The notes beneath the pieces are model-generated. The model saw only the letters and a list, made by a program, of their open reading frames with translations. It had not been told where the DNA came from and searched no databases. Of a stretch of 64,000 bases of DNA, positions 35,695 to 43,588 are shown piece by piece. The first letter of the stretch is position 1; each line of letters starts with the position of its first letter. Source of the stretch: Panonychus citri (lineage: Eukaryota; Arthropoda; Arachnida; Trombidiformes; Tetranychidae); contig NW_026515521.1 in the NCBI RefSeq assembly GCF_014898815.1, positions 186,001 through 250,000 of the forward strand, written 5' to 3'. The translations under genes and the position numbers were made by a program.

Positions 35695-36407
35695 GTTATT
35701 ATATTTAGTTCGTTGTTAGTGTTTTCTCCGTGACATTTGTTGAATTTAAAATGAAATTAAATTAAAATTACACAATTTTCTAGTTTGAATTTTTAAACTT
35801 ACAGCTGTTATTCTATAGCTTTGTACGAAGTCAATTGATGTTGTAATTGCTGGTTTTGGTGACGAAGAGGCTGAAGATCGCGTTACTCGAGACGATCGTT
35901 CGGAAGATGAAGCGATTGGTGCGGTTCTTTTTAGCTGTACGGTCAGTGGGTTTGTTCATATCCTTTCGAGAAGCTTGCAATTGGCTCCCACTTTGACACT
36001 GAATGGCGCGAGGATTGTCTATGATAGTAGAGGGAACAAAAAATATAAATTAAAATGTAACTTGACAAGGCAAAATAGAGTTCAAATTGAATGAAAATGT
36101 CATCATAACATCTTCTAATAACCACTATTTAGTTCAACTAATTAGATTTACTCGCACGAACATTTTAACCTATTAGCTCTCTTACCAATAGAAACTCCAT
36201 AAAGAAAGAAAATGTCTATAAATTGTTAAATTAGAGTTCAAAATGAATGAAAATTGCACCACATCACATACTACGATATCCTTTTTGCAAGATAACAATA
36301 GAAATGTGATAAAAATCTAATTTCTCTAGTGAATCTCAAAGAGAAAGAAAAGTTTCATAATGTTGAATTAAACATTGATGCTTGTGAAATATTTTGAAAA
36401 ATCTTAC

Positions 36408-36603
36408 CGTTCTGTGATGAACAGCTTGGATCATTAATGAGTTGACTCTCATCCTCGTGTTGTTGCTGATTTTCCAGTAGTTCATTCTGGTCGCGTGGCT
36501 GTTGTTGTTGTTGATTTTCTTCAGGGTGTTGTTGTTGTTGTTGTGGATTTTCTTGTTGATTGACTTGGCCGATGCCATTCACATGAATGCCTGCATACAG
36601 CAT
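36408..36603 (-). CDS. Possible Gln-rich first coding exon
   Basis: From the ATG at 36603 the frame gives MLYAGIHVNGIGQVNQQ, then runs of Gln encoded by CAA repeats, then NDPSCSSQNG. It reaches a good donor (G|GTAAGA) at about 36407. Downstream on the same strand, 35815-36040 holds a Ser-rich open stretch (SSSERSSRVTRSSASSSPKP) ending at another donor (CAGCT|GTAAGT). The exons may belong to one gene that continues to 35694, but I cannot prove the joins. No family is recognised. Confidence 0.35.
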
Positions 36604-36902
36604 TGCTTATGAAATAATTAAAGATAAATGTTTGTTAGAATTGATTAATTAATCAAAAATCAGTTACTTACCAAAAGTAAGATGGAATTTTAATGGTAGC
36701 TCTTGTAAAACATTTTAACTTATTAATTTTCAAATTATTAAGCTTAAATTATAAAAGAATGTAAATCATGAAGTTAAACTAAAAACAAAAAATGTAAACA
36801 CAAATTACGTGGACAAAATTAAGTTAAGAAAAGAAAAGAATTGACCTCACTATGAAGATAGTGAGATAGAAACTTTTTAATGCAAATCATTTTCTATATA
36901 AG

Positions 36903-37925
36903 TCAATACACTTCTGCAAACCGTTCGGGTAATTTCGAAATTTCCTGCGGCAAAAAACTTTCTGGCTGATTTTGAAAAAACCGCGAGATTTAGAACTTAA
37001 GGTCATCTATAGACTCATATCGATGTCCCCGAAGGTGTCGCTTGAGATTTGAGAATAGCCAATAGTCACTCGGGGCCAGATCTGGTGAATAAGGCGGTTG
37101 GTCAAGCAATTGCCACCCTAACTCTGCTATTTTAGCCAAAGTTTCCTTCGCCTTATGAGGCTTCGTATTATCTTGGAGAAACAGCGGACAATCGGCCGGT
37201 CTTTTTGGCCTTTGCTTTTTTAAAGACTTGTTTGCTGCTACTAGTTGTCTTCTATACTCTTCAGCGTTGATAGTCTCATCTACTTCCATGAACTTAGCAT
37301 AGAAAATTCCATGGTAATTCCAAAAAACCGAAAGCATAACCTTTTGAGTGAAGCGAACGAGACGGGGTTGTTGAGTGACCTCATCTTTGGAACTGACCCA
37401 TTCCATAGTCTCACTTGCAGTTCCAGGTTGATAAGTATAACACCAAGTTTCATCCATGGTAAGAATGCATTTCAAAAACACGCCAGGTCGCTGCTTATAA
37501 AGCGCTAAAGCCTTTTCACAATAATCAACACGATTATCCATATTGTGGTCACTTAAGACATGAGGTATCCATCGAATGGTCAGCTTTCTAAGGCCAAGGT
37601 GATCTTTTAGAACTCTAACAATTGTTTCATGAGAAGTACCAAGGATTGAATAAATTTTATCAATTGAAATATTTCTATCAACCTCAACCAGTCTCCTAAC
37701 ATCACGTGACAAACGCTCATGGTCGATTTCCAAAGGTCTACCTGAAGATTGACGGTCATCTAGGTCACAGCAGCCACACCTAAATTGGTTATACCAATAT
37801 TTTACTGTTGAATACTTGGGCGCTTCATCGCCATATGAATCACTTAAGTTTTCACACGTGTCTTTAAGTGGGACACGTTTATCGAAATAAAACTTAATCG
37901 CTGCACGAAAAAAAAGGGAAGCCAT
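36903..37925 (-). pseudogene. mariner transposase with a single nonsense codon
   Basis: From the ATG at 37925 the frame runs 311 codons to a TAA at 36990-36992, then continues in the same frame through FFQNQPESFLPQEIS and KLPERFAEVY to the TGA at 36903. A helix-turn-helix N-terminus is followed by catalytic regions TMDETWCYTYQPG, FLQDNTKPHKAKE and YSPDLAPSDYWLF (D,D34D). It would cut and paste its own element in the nucleus. The second motif reads QDNTKPH rather than the usual HDNARPH. The stop removes the last 28 or so residues. I could not define the terminal inverted repeats. 37926-38455 has no gene. Confidence 0.85.
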
Positions 37926-38461
37926 TTTACTTTTTGGTGAATTCTGTGGAGTCACGTGTTTTTGAACTTCTAAAATTTTTCTATACCGGTTTATGGAAGA
38001 GAAACCGAAAATACTAAAATGACCTATCGGAATCGCTTGGAACTAGTCAAGGTCAATTCATTTCCGGAGCCCCTAATATATACTACTGTTTTAACTTTTT
38101 CGAATTGCCCGCTCTCTAAATCGGCCGAACAAAAAACGGACAAAATTAGGTAGTTGACTGTAATCAATTTTTCTAATTAATTATTATTCTAATGATTTTT
38201 TTCTTGATTTTTTTGAGGAATTAATACTCAGGTTACTTCTCCACTATAATTAAGTCGAAAGTTCGTTTAAAAATCGCAAAAAATACCTAAAGCGTTCGAC
38301 TTATCAGGACGAAACATCGGTTTTGCCTGAGAATTGTAGATATTTCTAGTCTGTAAAAGTCCAATTTTCTGAAAGCGCATGAGAAGTTGTCCTCCACTTC
38401 TAATTTCATTCCCAAAAAGTCTACCAATGCTGAGAGAAAGTGATCTAAAGTTTCGACTTTG

Positions 38462-38656
38462 AGTAGTTAACTAAAGACCATCTCTGGGCCAAGCATCCAC
38501 TCTAGGCCAAAGCTTCCACTCTGGACCAAACTTTCTGGACCAAAGTGTCCACTCTGGACCAACATTCTGAACAATAAATTTCCACTCTGGACCAACATTC
38601 TGAACAATAAATTTCCACTCTGGACCAAAATTTTCGGCGCGAAATTCAAACTTTTT
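38462..38656. repeat. Polinton left terminal inverted repeat
   Basis: The terminus is followed by degenerate tandem units of about 20-40 bp built on CCACTCTGGACCAA and ends in a GGCGCGAAATTCAAA block. The right end carries the same order in reverse complement. Confidence 0.92.
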
Positions 38657-38711
38657 TTTAAAATGTTCAGGCATCAATACTAACATCTAATGAACTTATT
38701 CCGGGTCAATT

Positions 38712-38723
38712 TTTGGCGCGAAA
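38712..38723. promoter_or_regulatory. E2F-type site upstream of the Polinton left promoter
   Basis: TTTGGCGCGAAA, which reads TTTCGCGCCAAA on the other strand, matches the E2F/DP consensus exactly. It lies 19 bp upstream of a TATA box. A related site, TTCGGCGCGAAA, is at 38633-38644, and an exact copy is at 53437-53448 in the right terminus. Confidence 0.55.
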
Positions 38724-38742
38724 TTCAAATTTTGTAAAACAG

Positions 38743-38780
38743 TATAAAAGAGGATGAGCTGACGGTAGTCAGCTCATTCG
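38743..38780 (+). promoter_or_regulatory. Polinton left promoter 1: TATA box plus start-site motif
   Basis: TATAAAAG is at 38743-38750. AGCTCATTCG begins exactly 28 bp from the TATA start, at 38771, and overlaps a perfect GAGCTGA/TCAGCTC hairpin. The two other left-end promoters have the same spacing and a matching AGTTCATTTG. Confidence 0.6.
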
Positions 38781-38785
38781 ATACG

Positions 38786-38914
38786 ATGATCCCCATGAAA
38801 CATAACATGATTTTACGAATCATTATTTTCATAATTATAACAGTCATTTTACTACTAATATTCCGTGCAATATTTTTTGATAATATTAAATATGACCAAA
38901 TCAATCTGGCCTGA
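38786..38914 (+). CDS. Small membrane-anchored peptide, Polinton left end
   Basis: This is the first ATG after promoter 1. The 42-residue frame has a short basic head (MIPMKHNMILR), one long hydrophobic helix (IIIFIIITVILLLIF) and a polar tail. It overlaps the next ORF by 23 bp in another frame. The helix would place it in a membrane. It may be a real small protein or an upstream ORF that limits translation of the TBP-like protein. Its composition is also what AT-rich DNA can give by chance. Confidence 0.35.
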   Translation: MIPMKHNMILRIIIFIIITVILLLIFRAIFFDNIKYDQINLA

Positions 38915-39389
38915 TTATCGGATCGATAATATAGTTTCAATATGGTCAATAGGACCAATAGATATCAAAGTCGATAATACAAACCGAAAGAAAAAATTCA
39001 ATGCTCAAGTTATACGAACTGATAATGGTGTGCTGCTGGTTTTTGCATCTGGAAAAATCACAGCAACTGGATTCAAAAGTCTACCCATGACAATTCTGAC
39101 ATTAATGGAGACGTTCCCTGATCGTGAAATAATCTTTATCAGGATATCTAATATAACAGCATCAAGTTATAATTCAGTAAGGTTCAATACTGAAAAACTG
39201 AAACAATTATATTGTAAAAAAGATACGAGTTACGAACCTGAATTATTCCCTCCAATATATACAAAACTCAATGGACTAACCATTATGTACTTTCATACTG
39301 GATCAATCGTGATTGTTGGCGGAAAAGTGTCGAACAAATTGAAACTGCGATTGCGCAGTTCATGGACAGAATCGAATCACTATAAATAG
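38892..39389 (+). CDS. TATA-binding-protein-like protein of the Polinton
   Basis: The ATG at 38892 gives 165 residues, close to the roughly 180-residue TBP core. Two direct repeats are visible, as in TBP. Repeat 1 has KKFNAQVIRTDNG and LLVFASGKITATGFKS. Repeat 2 has SYEPELFPPIYTKLNG and TIMYFHTGSIVIVGGK. SYEPELFP-x-IY and the paired F-x-SGK-x-x-x-TG-x-K strands are the strongest TBP signatures. By homology it would bind TATA boxes in the nucleus and seed transcription. In context it lies among three TATA promoters of the same element. Divergence from the host form is large (GGK for the second TGAK), so DNA contacts may differ. Its last codons, TAT AAA TAG, are also the TATA box of the next gene. 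Confidence 0.78.
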   Translation: MTKSIWPDYRIDNIVSIWSIGPIDIKVDNTNRKKKFNAQVIRTDNGVLLVFASGKITATGFKSLPMTILTLMETFPDREIIFIRISNITASSYNSVRFNTEKLKQLYCKKDTSYEPELFPPIYTKLNGLTIMYFHTGSIVIVGGKVSNKLKLRLRSSWTESNHYK

Positions 39390-39449
39390 AGAGGTTCAAC
39401 TAAATGAAAGTTCATTTGTCATTTGAACTTTGAAGAGTAAACATCAAAA
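39381..39449 (+). promoter_or_regulatory. Polinton left promoter 2
   Basis: TATAAATAG (39381-39389) coincides with the last two codons and stop of the TBP-like ORF. AGTTCATTTGTCATT begins at 39409, 28 bp from the TATA start. The leader then reads GAACTTTGAAGAGTAAACATC before the next start. Confidence 0.65.
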
Positions 39450-40046
39450 ATGGGTTGTGTAATCTGGAAAACACATAGAATCTTTAATGGTCCAATCATC
39501 TTTAAAATTTCACGAAGTGAAAAATGTAATCGACTGGATATACGTTATAGTTATAATAGTTCACCAACTAAATTCGGAATATCATTAACACCATCAGAAT
39601 TTAAATTTGTATTTAATTTCTTCAATAATAATGATTTACGTAATGAACAAGCCTTCTTCTATGACGTGCAAATCAAGAGAATCGGAAGTGAGACATTAAA
39701 AATAATGAAAAAAGATTCTTATGTTCTAACTCCAATGGATTTCTGGCGAGAAGTTACACCATTTGTTCCTGCTGCTTTATTTCTGTTATCCAAGGATCTA
39801 CCTATCAAACAGCTAATTGACTTATACATATTATCTTTATTAACAACTGAAGAGAATTTATTGGAACATAAATTCACAGCAATAAGAGGTAATAAAGTCG
39901 AGCCTGAGAAGTGTTATTTATTCAACCTAGGATTAGTTACTGCTGATGATTTACTCAACACGTCACTAGATGTCGCTGCACTCACTCGATTTGCTCAGTC
40001 CGATCCGAAACTTTTCTGCTCACTCGTCAAACTACAGTATAAATAG
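39450..40046 (+). CDS. Polinton left-end protein, possibly PC4-like
   Basis: The ATG at 39450 gives 198 residues. Residues of about 15-60 read IIFKISRSEKCNRLDIRYSY followed by KFGISLTPSEFKFVFNFF. The pattern, a beta strand, an R-x-D-I-R-x-x-Y strand, then GISL-x-P-x-x-[FW] leading into a helix, resembles the single-stranded-DNA-binding transcription coactivator PC4/SUB1. The C-terminal two thirds is helical and unrecognised (TPMDFWREVTPFVPAALFLL, PIKQLIDLYILSLLTTEE). If correct, it would act with the TBP-like neighbour in transcription. The similarity is short and judged by eye. It ends YK-stop, again forming the next TATA box. Confidence 0.4.
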   Translation: MGCVIWKTHRIFNGPIIFKISRSEKCNRLDIRYSYNSSPTKFGISLTPSEFKFVFNFFNNNDLRNEQAFFYDVQIKRIGSETLKIMKKDSYVLTPMDFWREVTPFVPAALFLLSKDLPIKQLIDLYILSLLTTEENLLEHKFTAIRGNKVEPEKCYLFNLGLVTADDLLNTSLDVAALTRFAQSDPKLFCSLVKLQYK

Positions 40047-40099
40047 AGATGATCAAGTGAACACAAGTTCATTTGTCATTAAAACTTTGAACAGTCAAC
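40038..40099 (+). promoter_or_regulatory. Polinton left promoter 3
   Basis: TATAAATAG (40038-40046) again overlaps the preceding stop. AGTTCATTTGTCATT begins at 40066, 28 bp from the TATA start, followed by AACTTTGAACAGTCAACATGG. Promoters 2 and 3 are clear duplicates of each other. Confidence 0.65.
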
Positions 40100-40618
40100 A
40101 TGGAATATATTTGTGCTTATTTCGATACTCAAGGTATCTATGTTAATGGTAATTATCATCCACGAGAGGTTGCAATGTACGGTGATGACCATTTAATTCA
40201 TGTGAAAGTCGGTAAAACTTGTGAATGTAAACCAACACCTAAAGAGGAAAAACAGATACAATACCTCGAAAAGTACCATCACGGATTAAAATATAATGGA
40301 TTCATCAATGGTTTAAGTTATGATGAATTGGAAACTCTATGTGTTACTTTTTATAGAGCTTGCAGGAACAAATCAAAATTAATTGTAGCCGTCCGATCAG
40401 TTGAAGCAGAAATTGTATTGAATAAATTCAATATCCCTCTAATCAATATCAACGGAACGTATGGTGCTTCGTATAAACTCATTGACCAACTAAGACAACC
40501 TTGTTATCTCCATTCTCCTTCTAACATAAACACAAGATGTTCACTAAATATTGTCCAATATATGAAGAAACATATGGATTATGTTAAAGAACATGGAATC
40601 GATGTTGTTGATAGTTAA
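40100..40618 (+). CDS. Polinton left-end protein of unknown function
   Basis: The ATG at 40100 gives 172 residues. The start, YICAYFDTQGIYVNGNYHPRE, together with YHHGLKYNGFINGLSYDELE, KLIVAVRSVEAEIVLNKFNIP and a terminal LNIVQYMKKH, looks like a widespread element-borne family that I remember only as unnamed hypothetical proteins with an RNase H-like strand order. A beta-alpha layout with an early aspartate and late Cys/His residues would fit a degenerate nuclease, but I cannot see a catalytic set. It shares its promoter design with the two genes before it, so it is probably expressed with them. Confidence 0.45.
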   Translation: MEYICAYFDTQGIYVNGNYHPREVAMYGDDHLIHVKVGKTCECKPTPKEEKQIQYLEKYHHGLKYNGFINGLSYDELETLCVTFYRACRNKSKLIVAVRSVEAEIVLNKFNIPLININGTYGASYKLIDQLRQPCYLHSPSNINTRCSLNIVQYMKKHMDYVKEHGIDVVDS

Positions 40619-40865
40619 ATTTGTTAATCAATTTTCAAAATCAAAAATTTATGTTATCATTTTTTTTCAAAATTTATATTAATCATTTTTCAAAACTTCA
40701 TATTATTTTTTTTCAAAACTCATGTTTATCATTTTTTGTAAAATTTCGATTTTCAAAAAATTTACGTTAATCATTTTCATAAAAAAAATTCGAAAAAAAA
40801 GTTTTTTCAGATTTTTCCAGAGTCTACTTAAGAATAGAAAACAATAAACAATTTAAATCTTTAAA
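40619..40865. other. T-rich repeat spacer between left and core Polinton genes
   Basis: Four imperfect units of about 40 bp, built on ATCATTTTTTTTCAAAA with TATTAATCATTTTTC, fill 40625-40800. It separates the left-end gene set from the packaging ATPase. It may hold poly(A) or promoter signals; AATAAA occurs at 40845-40850. Confidence 0.5.
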
Positions 40866-41501
40866 ATGCAAACTTTCTCTGTTTATTTACGTCATCCATT
40901 TACAATGATGATTGCTGGTCCAACAGGTTCGGGTAAAACTTATTGGATTAAGCAATTAGTTTCAAATGTTAATAAATATTGTTACCCACCACCAGAAAAG
41001 ATAACTTACTTTTACGGAGAATATCAGGAAATATTCAGTTCAATGCCGAATGTTAATTTTATTCAAGGTTTACCTGAAAATTTAATACAAAAATTTGATG
41101 GTATTAAACCAGAATGGATTATTATTGATGATTTAATGTTTGAATCAACAAATTCAAAAGTAATAAGTGAATTGTTTACAAAAGGATCTCACCATCGTAA
41201 TTTATCTGTTATTCTATTAGTACAAAACTTTTTTACTCGTGGAAAAGAATCAAGAAATATATCATTAAATTCACAATATGTAGTTTATTTTAAAAATCCT
41301 CGTGATCAATCAATGATAACTAATATCGGAAGACAGATTTTACCTGGTAAAGTTAAAAAGTTACAAGATATTTATGAAGATGCAACTAGAAAACCATATT
41401 CATATTTATTTTTCGATTTAAAACCTGATACAACAATAGAAACTAGATTTCTAACAAATGTACTTGATGAAGAACCATATATTACAGCATATTTAGTATA
41501 A
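40866..41501 (+). CDS. ATP: Genome-packaging ATPase (FtsK/HerA, A32-like)
   Basis: The ATG at 40866 gives 211 residues. Walker A is MIAGPTGSGKTYW near residue 20, Walker B is EWIIIDDLMFE near residue 80, and a sensor-like VILLVQNFFTRGKESR follows. Size and layout are those of Polinton and nucleocytoplasmic-virus packaging ATPases. It would power loading of element DNA into capsids. It heads the core virion gene cluster. Confidence 0.9.
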   Translation: MQTFSVYLRHPFTMMIAGPTGSGKTYWIKQLVSNVNKYCYPPPEKITYFYGEYQEIFSSMPNVNFIQGLPENLIQKFDGIKPEWIIIDDLMFESTNSKVISELFTKGSHHRNLSVILLVQNFFTRGKESRNISLNSQYVVYFKNPRDQSMITNIGRQILPGKVKKLQDIYEDATRKPYSYLFFDLKPDTTIETRFLTNVLDEEPYITAYLV

Positions 41502-41529
41502 GAAGTTTGATTCTTTTAGTTAATTAAAA

Positions 41530-41871
41530 ATGACAGTTAAACGTGCGCTCAAGTGTTATTCTTGCTTGCGACAGCTTGCAAAGACAAAATCACATACTCA
41601 AAGAAAAAAAATTATTTCCAATTCACCTAAATCTATTTACCCTGTAATTACCGATATTGCTAAACAAATCTTGAAAGGTGTAATACCTTTAAAACCTAAA
41701 CATAAAACCCAACTCAAACGGTATAAGAAAGATTTACGTCTTCTTACCGGTAAATCTACATTGAAACAGAGACAAAATCTGATTAATCAGAAAGGAGGAT
41801 TCTTACCATTATTAATTAAACCAGCATTGACACTATTAGCAACAATTGCTGCAAATAAATTGTCGAAATAA
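41530..41871 (+). CDS. Small basic Polinton virion-type protein with hydrophobic tail
   Basis: The 113-residue product is strongly basic (KTKSHTQRKKIISN, KPKHKTQLKRYKKDLRLL) and ends in a glycine pair and hydrophobic segment, NQKGGFLPLLIKPALTLLA. This order is typical of a small protein found next to the ATPase in arthropod Polintons, possibly DNA-condensing or membrane-active. The start is preceded by TAATTAAAAATG, nearly the same as the leader at 44461. Its stop TAA overlaps the next ATG by one base. Confidence 0.55.
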   Translation: MTVKRALKCYSCLRQLAKTKSHTQRKKIISNSPKSIYPVITDIAKQILKGVIPLKPKHKTQLKRYKKDLRLLTGKSTLKQRQNLINQKGGFLPLLIKPALTLLATIAANKLSK

Positions 41872-42533
41872 TGAATACAGTAACCCGAATGTACTTAGTT
41901 TCTGAAGATCAATATAAACGTAATGTTTTGAGACCCAGTGTAACTAGACGAATGTTGAATAAAAATTTACCAACCGAAGTTAAAGTTAAATTCATTAATA
42001 ATATGTTGGCAAGAACGAAAGAACATAATCTCGAACATCAAAATTACAGTGGAACTGAATTTTATAATGAAGATCAACAATCAGAACCATCAGAATTTGA
42101 AAGTGCAGTTTCACATACAAATGATCGGACTTTAATTGATACTAAATCGGAAGACGATACATTACCAATGGAGACATCAAGTCCATATCGTTTACCACCA
42201 GAACCTGTAAGAGTTTCTCCGTATCCTTCAAACTCAAGAATGGATGCTAAAGATACATTAACATCATTAATCAGAGGGATCCCTGGTTTAGTTAGTGAAA
42301 AAGGGAAAATCACAAATGAAGCTGGAATACCTTCAAATGCGAGTAATATAGATGAAATCATTACTTACTTACGAACGGTTGGTGCGAGAACTAAATTCCC
42401 AAATGGTGCAAAAAGAGTATTAACGATGATCAGATTAAAGTATCCAGGTGCAGTTAAACTAATTAAGAACGAAAAAGCAATTGAGTTTATAAATGACTTA
42501 AAATGGGAGGATCTAGTATCGAACAAGAATTAG
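41871..42533 (+). CDS. Polinton conserved protein of unknown function
   Basis: This 220-residue product starts in TAATG, overlapping the previous stop. The N-terminal part is basic, the middle acidic and Pro/Ser-rich (ESAVSHTNDRTLIDTKSEDD). The C-terminal 90 residues form a likely domain, GLVSEKGKITNEAGIPSNAS then IDEIITYLRTVGARTKFPNG, seen in Polinton proteins at the same position. It may be a structural or accessory virion protein. It overlaps the integrase start by 31 bp. Confidence 0.5.
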   Translation: MNTVTRMYLVSEDQYKRNVLRPSVTRRMLNKNLPTEVKVKFINNMLARTKEHNLEHQNYSGTEFYNEDQQSEPSEFESAVSHTNDRTLIDTKSEDDTLPMETSSPYRLPPEPVRVSPYPSNSRMDAKDTLTSLIRGIPGLVSEKGKITNEAGIPSNASNIDEIITYLRTVGARTKFPNGAKRVLTMIRLKYPGAVKLIKNEKAIEFINDLKWEDLVSNKN

Positions 42534-43588
42534 AAAAAATATATTATGATCCTGAATCATCTGGATCATTTGGTGGTATTAAAAAATTATATGATACTGC
42601 GAGAATTAAAATTTCCAATTTAAAATTCAATGATGTTGAATCATGGTTAAAAAACCAAGAAACATATAGTTTATTCCGTGAAAGAAAAAAACCATTCCCA
42701 AGATTACCTATTCTGGTTGATAAAGTCGATGAGCAATGGCAAGCCGATATTATGGATATGAGTTGGCTTTCAAGAGCCAACGATCAATATAAATACTTAT
42801 TAGTTGTTATTGATTGTCTAAGTAGATTTGCCTGGGCAATACCTTTAAAAAATAAATCTTCGGATACAGTTATTAACGCATTTAAAGAAATATTCAAATC
42901 GAGAAAACCAGAAAAATTACAAACTGATCAAGGAAAAGAATTTGTTAATCAATATTTAAAACAATATTTACAAAAACTTAATATTAATCATTTTACATCA
43001 ACTGATGATTTAATTAAATGTGCGATTGTTGAGAGATTTAATCGTACATTAAGATCTCGAATTTATCGGTATTTACATTATAAAAACAAACACAAATATA
43101 TTGATGTATTAAATAAAATAATCAATTCATATAATAATTCATATCATCGAACTATCAAAATGACACCTACTCAAGCATTGACTAAGCAATCATTAGCTGT
43201 TAGTAATGTTTTCCGAGGACAAAAGAAAAATAAAAAGAAACAAAAACCTTACCAAGTAGGAGATAGTGTTCGAATAACAAGAGCTAAAACTATTTTCGAG
43301 AAAGGTGCAACATCAACATGGAGTCGTGAAATCTATTATATAATTAAAGTCAAACATACACCTCAAGGATATGTTTATCGTCTACGCGATTATGATAATG
43401 AACCAGTTACATCGATTTTTTATCATGAAGAGATCTATCCTGTGGTTGAACCTGATTTATATAAGATTAATGAAGTTTTAAGAACTAGAATAAATCCACG
43501 TACTAAAAAGAAAGAATATTTTGTTTCATGGGTTGGATATCCTGATAAATTTAATTCCTGGGTTGATTCAATTGAAAATGTCGAATGA
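42503..43588 (+). CDS. INT: Polinton retrovirus-type integrase with chromodomain
   Basis: The 361-residue product has the DDE core: WQADIMDMSWLSR (first Asp), KLQTDQGKEFVNQYLK (second) and KCAIVERFNRTLRSR (Glu). A C-terminal SH3-like region (YQVGDSVRITRAKTIFEKG) is followed by a chromodomain (RTKKKEYFVSWVGYPDKFNS). It would join the element ends to host DNA and leave the 6-bp duplication. All catalytic residues are present. It starts inside the previous ORF and its end overlaps the minor capsid start by 11 bp. Confidence 0.93.
   Translation: MGGSSIEQELEKIYYDPESSGSFGGIKKLYDTARIKISNLKFNDVESWLKNQETYSLFRERKKPFPRLPILVDKVDEQWQADIMDMSWLSRANDQYKYLLVVIDCLSRFAWAIPLKNKSSDTVINAFKEIFKSRKPEKLQTDQGKEFVNQYLKQYLQKLNINHFTSTDDLIKCAIVERFNRTLRSRIYRYLHYKNKHKYIDVLNKIINSYNNSYHRTIKMTPTQALTKQSLAVSNVFRGQKKNKKKQKPYQVGDSVRITRAKTIFEKGATSTWSREIYYIIKVKHTPQGYVYRLRDYDNEPVTSIFYHEEIYPVVEPDLYKINEVLRTRINPRTKKKEYFVSWVGYPDKFNSWVDSIENVE

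Noticed and set aside
38865..38891. Upstream extension of the TBP-like ORF from a non-ATG codon
   Set aside because: The first ATG at 38892 precedes the first TBP-type strand. The extension adds only hydrophobic residues shared with the overlapping small ORF region.
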